This document shows, piece by piece, positions 52,101 to 61,100 of a stretch of 64,000 bases of DNA. How positions within the stretch are numbered: the stretch's first letter is position 1; every line of letters starts with the position of its first letter. A program made the translations under genes and the position numbers. The DNA comes from Oreocharis arfaki. Its lineage: Eukaryota > Chordata > Aves > Passeriformes > Paramythiidae. The notes under the pieces are model-generated. The model made no database searches, was not told where the DNA came from, and saw nothing but the letters and a program-made list of their open reading frames with translations. The stretch spans positions 548,258 to 612,257 of the forward strand of contig VZRR01005769.1 in NCBI GenBank assembly GCA_013398015.1, in the 5' to 3' direction.

Positions 52101-55100
52101 ATTCAGAACGATCTTCTTGTCAGTGTCTTTCTGAAAATCTCTTGAGATCTTTCTACAAATGAGACTAAAAGTTGATGGCTTGTCACATGAAGAAGGACTG
52201 TGTGATATGGCTCACTAAAAGCTGGACACTTGTTACATAAAGTCATCAATATAGCACTGGGAGAGTAAATCCCAAAGCACTTTGATATTTTCACACCTTG
52301 TTTAAAGGCAGTGAAATAAAGGGTAGTTCATAATTTAGTACCTTTATCATGCAAGTTTAAGCTCTTAAGCAGTCTAATGTTGCTATGCTCTTTTTTCCGT
52401 AAAGTGTTTCAGAAGTTAACATTTCTTTTCAAATTTGCCTCAGATTCCTTTATAACAGAGTCTACAAATATTGTTTAATTTACTTTTCAGTAAAGCTGTC
52501 AGTTGTAATCTGCAATTTAAAAAAACTAATAAAACAAATCCTCATTTCACAATTTAAACCTTATTGAGTCTAATTCACTTGCACTGCAAGTTTATTATTC
52601 TCCTGCAGCTTGACGTGCCTCCAATTGTAATTGTGTTGACCCTCCGATGCAGTAAATCTCCCCGGTGCTTATCAAACTGGGAGAGATAAGTCTACAATTT
52701 GGAACTTCATTAAATATCTCATTTATATTAAACAGATGATGGCTTTGAACAGAAATAATAATTTTTACAGAGTCTGCGACCTCCCGATCACGGTCTCCTC
52801 GACTGTAATGCGGCGTTTCGCAACCCTCCACCCCCGTGCCCTGGGCGCCGCGCCAGCGCCTGCGTGTCAGAAGTCGTCAGTCCATGGGCTCACTTCAAAG
52901 CCTCCGCTGGGGAGGATGGGGCAGAGTGCTTCATAGCCCTTGAAGGAGATTTTTTAAACTCTTTCATAGCATACATTTCTTAGTCGTCTGGGGACTGCGG
53001 GTGAAGTGATTAATAATGGGCAGCTGTTTCAAAAAGAAAAAACAACTAACAAACATGTTGCTTGTTATTGTAATTCCTGAAAGTATGAACTACTCCTCTT
53101 GTGCTTGTTTGGAGATCAGTACTTGGAATAAGCATTCCCAGTGGCTTCAAATAGTTTGCAACATGCTCAGTGTTTTTCAGTATCTGGTCCCCACTGTATT
53201 TCAATACGTATGAAGTAAATGCTGTGGGATTTGTATAAGGACATTGTTTTTAAGATTTAACTATATGCTTCAATATGAAGAGGCGTGTTGGTGGGAAGAG
53301 CTTATCCTTTGATATCTGAGTTCATACTACTTTTCTCCAGAATACATTTATTTTTCGATAGTTGTTTACTTTTTAATAGAGCTGAGTTCTGCTCATGATG
53401 TTCAAGTGAATTGGTTTAACGGTCTTGGCAAAGCGCCTTGATGGCCTTACTGAGAGACCAGCACAGTGCTGGAGCCCAGGTGAACCAAGAGCTTTAAGGG
53501 CAGCAGGAAGGCTGGATGGTGTGAGGATTGGGCCATGATGTGGGGAGTCTCTTATCTGTGCAGGGAGCAACTGGGCCCTGCTAAATTTGGCATCCACAGT
53601 GACCTGTGAGTGCACAGGTACTTATTTTCCTCATTCCCAGGGGGCTGTGCTGACAGCGGAGCTGCCTGTGGCTGATGGGGTGGGTAAATCCAGCTAGATG
53701 ATAGCAAATTATTTTCTTTGCCTCTCATGGGTGCTGCTTTCCCCTGAGTTCTGATTCTCTGGGGCTTATCAAGGAGACCTTGACTTTTTCCTGTCTTTTT
53801 GAAAAATCTGAGAGGCAAGTGTAGGAAAACAAGGGACGACCAGCTTCTGCAAGCAAACGTTGGGCTGGGAAGACACTAAGGGCAGTCTTCTGAAGGAGAG
53901 CAGCTGGGGTGGGCAGGCAGCTGTATGTGCAGTCTGCTCTCCTGTGCACGTGGCCAAGCAGACTGTATCCATCACTTCCACCACGTACTTCATCTGTCTT
54001 GTGATGCCCTGGAGAGTCTGGCTGCAGCTGTGGTGGGCAGGGACCTGGCAGCTCCAGGGGTTTGAGGGCTGGAGTGGAGCACACCCAGGTCTTGCCAGTT
54101 CTGGTTTTTGTGTCTCTGCCTGAATGCTGCAGCAAGAGATTAGAGGAGCTTCCAGGCTGAATGAAGTATGCAAGATCTCTTTACTCCACAGTCAGGAAAG
54201 GCAGAGCAAAGAACTCAAAAATAAAATTATGGTGAAGTCTGACAACTTTTGTGTTTTTTTCTTTTGTTCCTAACTACGAAACTTTGGAGTGTGATGATTG
54301 CATTTGAAAGCCAGTTGCACACTGTGGCAGCAGCAGCCCAATTCTGAATGAGAGTTCCTGTTCCATGCTCCTGACAAGGGCCTTGTTGTGTTCAGCTGTC
54401 AGTGTAGGGAAGATGGCCCAGCTGTCTGCTGATGCTATTGAAAACAGCCCAACTGTCTGTTTAAGAAATTATCCAACAAAGAGACACCAAAATGAAATGG
54501 GTTTTTTTCACCAATTTTCTGCTGAAGAATTTGAAATTTGACAGGGCACCATGGGGGGTGCTGTGTAAGGGGGTTAGAAAGTTGGTCATTAGGCAGAGCT
54601 GTCATTGCAAATTATCTCTGTTCAGGATGAGAAGTTCTAGCTCATTTGGTGCTCAGACAGGTCTAGGCCTTAGGCGATTTGTTACAGTTCCCTCATGTGG
54701 TTAAAGGGACCCCAGGCGCTAATTTTCTCCTCTCTTTGCAGTTGGAATCACCTGGGAGCCCCTCTGGGCCAGAGCTGCCCATAGAGACCCTGCTGGATGA
54801 CCGGGAGCGGAGGATTTCCCACTCCCTCTACGGCGGGATCGAGGGTCTCAGCGAATCGCCCTCAAAGAACGTGGCGTTGAGCAGGATAATGGGTGAGTCA
54901 AAGCAGCTCTGCTAAGCAGGGCATGTTTTTATTTCTCTCTCTCATTCGCTGAAGGGTGATTAATGTGTTATGTGGGAATTGGAGAACATGGAGGTTGCCC
55001 TGACCAACTTAAAATGTGCCTGAAAATTGTTCCACGCAAGCCTTCTGGGTAGTTAATGCGAGGAAGAAAGTAAAGTGTGATTCTGAAGTGAATTTTGTGT

Positions 55101-58100
55101 CTCGTGACAGGTCATAGAATGCACAATAGTAGCATTTAACATGGTCTTTCAATGTCTGATTTGGGACAATAAATTATTGGTCAGTCTAGGCTCTGTGTTG
55201 CATCAAAGTCAGTGACTCATGTGAATTCATAATTTTTTTTTTTAGCATTTCTTCTCCTCTGTTTCAGTCCTACTAAAATACAAAAATAAATAAGGCAAAC
55301 TTGCATCCATTTATGCTTATTAGAGGACTTATTAATTTATTTGAATTTTTGCTTTGCAGGACACCAGTTTTAAAACTTCGTAACTAATTTTAAGCATCCC
55401 TTGTGTAGATTGTGTGCCCAGCCTGGTGGATAATGAGGTTATTAGTGGTTGCTCTGCAGCAGTTTGACTTCTGATATACAGAGCTAGGTAATAAAGACTT
55501 GCCTTGCCACAGGAGTGGCTGGATTTACTGACTAGGATGGGATTAGTTTGAAAGGATTTTCAAGTTTAAACACAAAAAGCAGCTTGATGAAAATAACACC
55601 TGACAGAAGATGTGATGACTGCTCACTTGAGTTGCAAGTTTTAAAAAGACATGGCTATTAAATCTAGGACTCTTTTTTTTTAGTGTATTACATACACAGA
55701 ATATCTTAGAAGATGCTGCTATAAACTTGATATGAAGCAAGGCTTAATTTAGTTTTCCATTGCTTTAGATTGGTTTTCAGCCTTAGAAAATTAGTCTACA
55801 ACTTAGGCTTTTCCCATCAACAGTTTGTGTATATTTCTCAGTCCGTTTTGCATTGGTGGTTTTTTTCCCCCTGTTTTCTCGTTAAAATAATTTCTTGTAT
55901 TTTGGGGTTTACATTTTTTTTTTGTGGTAGCAAAATAGGACTGTTGTTAAACACTCTGAAAATCCGCAGGTTTGCTATTTAGGGTATCTCTTCCATTAAG
56001 TCTTTTGCCCTTTTTTGTGCATTTGGGCAATAGTAATTAGAAACAAATCATATTCTGTTCTCTTGCATTTCATTTTGTGCAGCTTGGAAGAAAAAATGTC
56101 CACATGAAAATCAAGGCAGTGTTAAACCTTGTTACCCAAAGTCATATGCTCTTGAAGAGAACAATTGAGAAAAAATTGTACTTGTTTGTCAACAAATTTA
56201 AAGAGTGATAAAATAATTTGAAGTCTTTAGCACTACACTCCCAAAGAAAGAGCTAGTTCTTGTGGTGTCAAGGCTTTAGATAAAACATTTGCAAAGTACT
56301 GCCTTCTGCTTTTTCCATCAGTGCTGCAGAGAATTTACACATAGAGCTCATATAAGTGTTAACAAATTATCACTTAAACACCTTGTCCATTGATGGGAGA
56401 GGGAACCCTGAGAGAGTCTGGGTGCACATGTGTCAGCAATGCAGTTTACTTTGACATCAGAGGAGCACAAGACTTGCCATGCCAAATTGAACTAGTAGTT
56501 CATCAGTCTGGTATCATCCATTTAGGAGTAGCCAGTAACTGATGTTTAAACTATTGAAAAAAAAAAAAGTCTTTCCAAAGCTGTTAACATGTAGTGCTTT
56601 TAGATACCTTTGCATTGCATACATAGGCAGAAAAAAAAATCCATCCTTCATTTTCTAAGTTTCTTATAACCTGAAGTTAATGTTTTGATTTTCTGTGAAT
56701 CATCATTTTTCTGAATTGTTTTCAGGGACCAGGAACTATGTACAAAATTGGTTGTTTGTGACCTAAATCCATTGAATTTTTAGTGAAAGCACTTTAGTGG
56801 AAAATCAAATTGTGCTTGAACCTCATAGTAAATGTGATCTAGGGGCGTGTAACTAAAAACTGTTCCCATCTGCAATCACCGCAGCTTCACAGACCTGTGA
56901 TATTTAAACCCAGTTTTGGGGGAAAGGTTAGTTTTCTAATAGACTATTTTTTCTGAATTAATCAGTCCCACTAAATTAAAACATCAGTGTTCATAATCTT
57001 CAGCATGCAAGTTTTCTTGCAGTGCCTTACAACAGAGAGGTATCGTCTCTTGAGAGAGATAGGTAAAGTTGTTAGTTTCATGATAGCTAACATTTTTAAG
57101 ACTCAGTCATTTATTATGCAGTTGAATCCCTATCCTTTTTGGCATGGATAATGAGAAAAAAGTAGGGCTTTTTAAAATTTTCCTGAGAATGTTTATGTGG
57201 TGTTACATGACTCTTCCTCTCTTGAAAATTGGCCTAAAAGTGAGGATTAGTCCTAAGAACAATCTGGCTGAAGAACACTGGAGGTCTGTGCCTTCCCACA
57301 TTGGTCCTGCCCCTGAAAACAAGCCCAAAAGAGTGCTTAGGCAATGCTGGTTCTCTTGAGTGCTCTCCCCATATCAAGAAGCCCTCTGATGGGCTCTCTG
57401 AGTCATCTGATGTCTTTTGATTTACCCCTCAATGGATTTAACGATGTAAACTTTTAGTACTCAGTACTTTTTAGTGAGGAGATGACAGTTTGTTTTCATG
57501 GGTGAAGGAGCAGGTTTTTCTGCTGCTTTTGCTCTTGGATGGATTTGAGTTTTTTTCCTTCCTAAGTTAGCCTATTCAAAAGTAGCAGTCTCAAAGTCTG
57601 GAAAATGCCTGCTTGTTCTAGTAATTGCTTAAAGTTGGAACAAAGATTTTAAGAGTGTTTTGTTTCTTTTAAATACTATTGATGTAATTTCAGGAAAGGT
57701 ATTTAAGACAATTTCCTTACTCTTTCATAACTGACAAGCAAGAACTGGCTGTCAGATCCTTGCTGTGAGAGTGGGAATAAAATACCAATTTTAGGATATG
57801 ATTTAAATTATGTAAAATAATGTTTGCTTACTGCAATAAGGCTACATGAATCTTTTAATGTTTCTGATGATTCTCATGTTGATCTACTTTTCTAGGTGGT
57901 TATTGCTATTATAGATTTTCTTATGCTTTTTCATTTGATGATATTTCACTGAAAATTTCTGATGGAGAAAAGATACAACTTTCTGTATTCAGGAAATATT
58001 TTTGGTTTGGAAGAGGTGGGATTTTTTATTTGTACAAATTGGGTCTTCTCTTTTAAGAATTAGATGGCTGTAATAAACCCTTATGTTTATTTATTTTAAT

Positions 58101-61100
58101 ATTTCCAGGTTGTATGTTGTTAGCACATTCAGAATAACAGCTGTGTTATACTGGTTTGCTTGGCTCTATAATTAAAAATTCAAGTCTTCTTCTGACGTGC
58201 CACTCTTGTATATCATGCATTATGCTCCTGAGTTTTGCAATACACAAATACATAGCTGCTGTCTATATAAATTATTCTTATTCAACAAACAGCTTAGTAC
58301 AAAGTCCTCTTTCATCTCTTTCTTCTAGTTGCTGATATTTTTTTTATGAGTGTGGTGGGTTTTGTTGCTAATGGTGACTAAACAGAAGTTATTTATCAGG
58401 GGGTACACACAATAACAATCGCTTGCATTGAATTTGCTTTTCATCCTGAAGGATCCCCTAGAACTTTGTAAAATTTGGCGGTTCCTACACAACAGGAAAT
58501 ACTTTTTTCTCTACATAAATAATAGCTATCTTAAGGGTAGAATCAGGAGGAAGCACTACTGACGAAAATATAGGTGGAGATGTAGAGTGTATGTGTCAGT
58601 GAAATGAAAATAACCCTTTACAATCAGAATGTAGTTCCTTGGCCAGATATCTCATCAGAATGTGGTGCCCTTCTACAATAGTTGACAGATCTGAAGCACT
58701 TTCTTGAAATCCGAGGCCTGGATACAGTGGAGAAATTTTTGTTGTTAGTCATTCTCCGGGCATTCATTGTACTATTGGTCTGAATCCCACAGTATCAACA
58801 TGCTCATGAGTCACTCATAAAGTAATATTGAGTGTGGAACATATGATGAGAATGTTCAACAGATTTTGTAGACCATCCTTTAAAGACAAAGCAATAGCAA
58901 AAGCCCAAGGACCAAGCCAGAGAGAGTTCCATGACAATACAGTGTCAGAATGGGAGCCAAGTTATCCCAGCAAACATATTAACCCAACTTTAGGGAATTT
59001 CAAGATTTAAAAGGACCTGGAGCAGTTTAGTTCTTCATGAGTAAGCCTGTTATTCATGCTATGTACTATGTATGCTCAAGGTTTTTCAGAGTGTTTTATG
59101 AGTGTGGTTTTCTTCAGGTCCGAACTATTTTCTGGTGTATTATAGATGTATAATAGGTTTGAAGTGGTGCTGCTTGGCATATTTTTCCTTGTAAGATGAA
59201 AATCCTCATAGACCTGGAGGCCAGCCATTTGGTGCTGGAGCTCTGAGACTTCTTTTTCTGCACAGGCAGATGGGAAGCCTTCTTACCCAATAGTTTGGTG
59301 TGGTCCTCAGGCTGTGCTTCTTTAGATTGGTAACTAGTCCAGAAAATTTGAGCATCATTGTCCTGAGATGAGGAACACTTGAAAGGGAGAATGATTTACC
59401 TTGCTTAGTACAGTGTCCAAAATACTTTATTTTATTACAGATTACCTCACTGAAGTTGAATTCATATATGCAAAACTGGACTTGAAGTGTAGTCAGAGTC
59501 TAAATTTCACAGAGTCTAAATAGCACTTTTCTAGCCTGAGGGAAAACTATTTTCTTGAAGAGGTTTGTAGACAGGTTGAGCAATGCCTTAGATTTGTAGA
59601 TCAGAAAAATATACTGAAGATTACTGAGTTTGAAGTTTCTTTGATGTTTTCTTGTAAAGTTTCTCACAACACTTGCAAACTTAATTCTCCAGGGCTATTT
59701 TCTGTCCGCTTCAGCTGAGTTCTCTACAAAGGATGTATTGAGTCCAGCCCTGAGGTTTGTCCAACCATCTGCTGGAGGTGAAGCCTTTCACCTGTTTTTA
59801 GCTTCATCTGCAATGAAAAGCATAGGTCAGATGGGTTTTCTCCTAAATTCCAAAGCAACTATTAAAATGCTAGTCTTCACCCTTGTCAGATATAAAGAAG
59901 GGTAGTGAAAAGTTGAAAGTGGTACTGAATTACTGTAGCCTCTCAAATGGGAAGTTCAATCTGCTGAATGCCATAAGGTTATACCTTTTCACAATCAATT
60001 CTTTGGAGATGTTATTAAGTACAGAGTTAACAGTCTTGTAGGCATTATGTTTGGAAAGAAGTACATTACCAGGCTAAACATTAACCTGTCCATCAAAGGA
60101 ACTATTGCTGGGCAGAATCAGCTGTTATGCAAACTGCATACATTCATTTCAGTTTGACAGTGATGAGATGTTCACTATGCAGGACCTTTTTCTTCCAACC
60201 ACTTTTTCAGCCTTCTTTAATGATTCCTTTTGAAGCCAGTTTTCCCCTCCTTGGAAAGATGTACATTGTGTATTATCTAGTGCAGTGAGGATTTTAGCTA
60301 AGCTCTTTACACATAGGGGTTTGTTTGTTTGTTTTTTAATAATTGCATGCAAAGGTAGTGATGATAACAGAAACCTTTCCAGAAAAGAGTAAAAAAAAAT
60401 TTCCCCCTAATTCTTCACATTTTTTAACATATCTGTAGTGAAAGTAAAGCGTGGAAATAATTGATGTGTCCATAGAAGCAGTTTAAGTTGTGGAAATAGA
60501 AGTTTTGCGGTACATTACTCTGGTGCTTCATAGTTTTAGCATAATTTACAGTTTGTTGTCAGATTAATGGTTGACTAAGCTAGTGTGTTTCTTCTCATGA
60601 GATGTGACAATTTTACTAATTGTTCTAGGAAGACCATATCATCATTTAACTTGTACTCTCACAAATTTACTTGATGAAGTCTGCCACTGAACAGACTAAT
60701 GTTGAATCTTTATTATGTCCCTATCATGTATGTGATAGTTCTGGTTTAAGCATTTTAACAGAAGTGTTAAAACTTATTTGAATTTGTTGATAATAGAATT
60801 CTGGGGTTTTTTTTCCCCAAATTTTGCATGCATCTGCTTTCCAGCATCCCTTGAACAATTTCTCATTTCATGAGGGCTAAGCTGATCAGCAAAAATGGTG
60901 GTCTCTGTTAGTCCTTGTGGAACTCATTCTTTGTTTCTACCAAACAATGTGATACAAGGGGAGATACTGTCTTCTGGGAGAGGTGCTTTTCAGCAATTCC
61001 TCAGCCAGGACTTGAGACTATGGGCATAGACAGAAACATGAGAGGTTCGCTCTGAACATCAGGAAACACTTTCTCGGTGTGAGGGTGACCATGCACTGGC

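Larger units (their letters stand above)
44684..54741 (+). other. PARD3 intron after PDZ3, 10.1 kb
   Basis: Contains CR1 fragments at 47136-47516 (minus) and 51065-51460 (plus), a possible older one at 50150-50440, an A-run at 50685-50702, the candidate regulatory block at 52555-52880 and a GC-richer stretch at 53390-54140. That stretch has several overlapping minus-strand frames without family resemblance. Confidence 0.8.

Noticed and set aside
53725..54173. Two overlapping minus-strand frames of 134-136 codons
   Set aside because: They overlap each other and a + strand frame in a GC-richer patch; compositions are unlike folded protein and no splice or promoter signal was seen.
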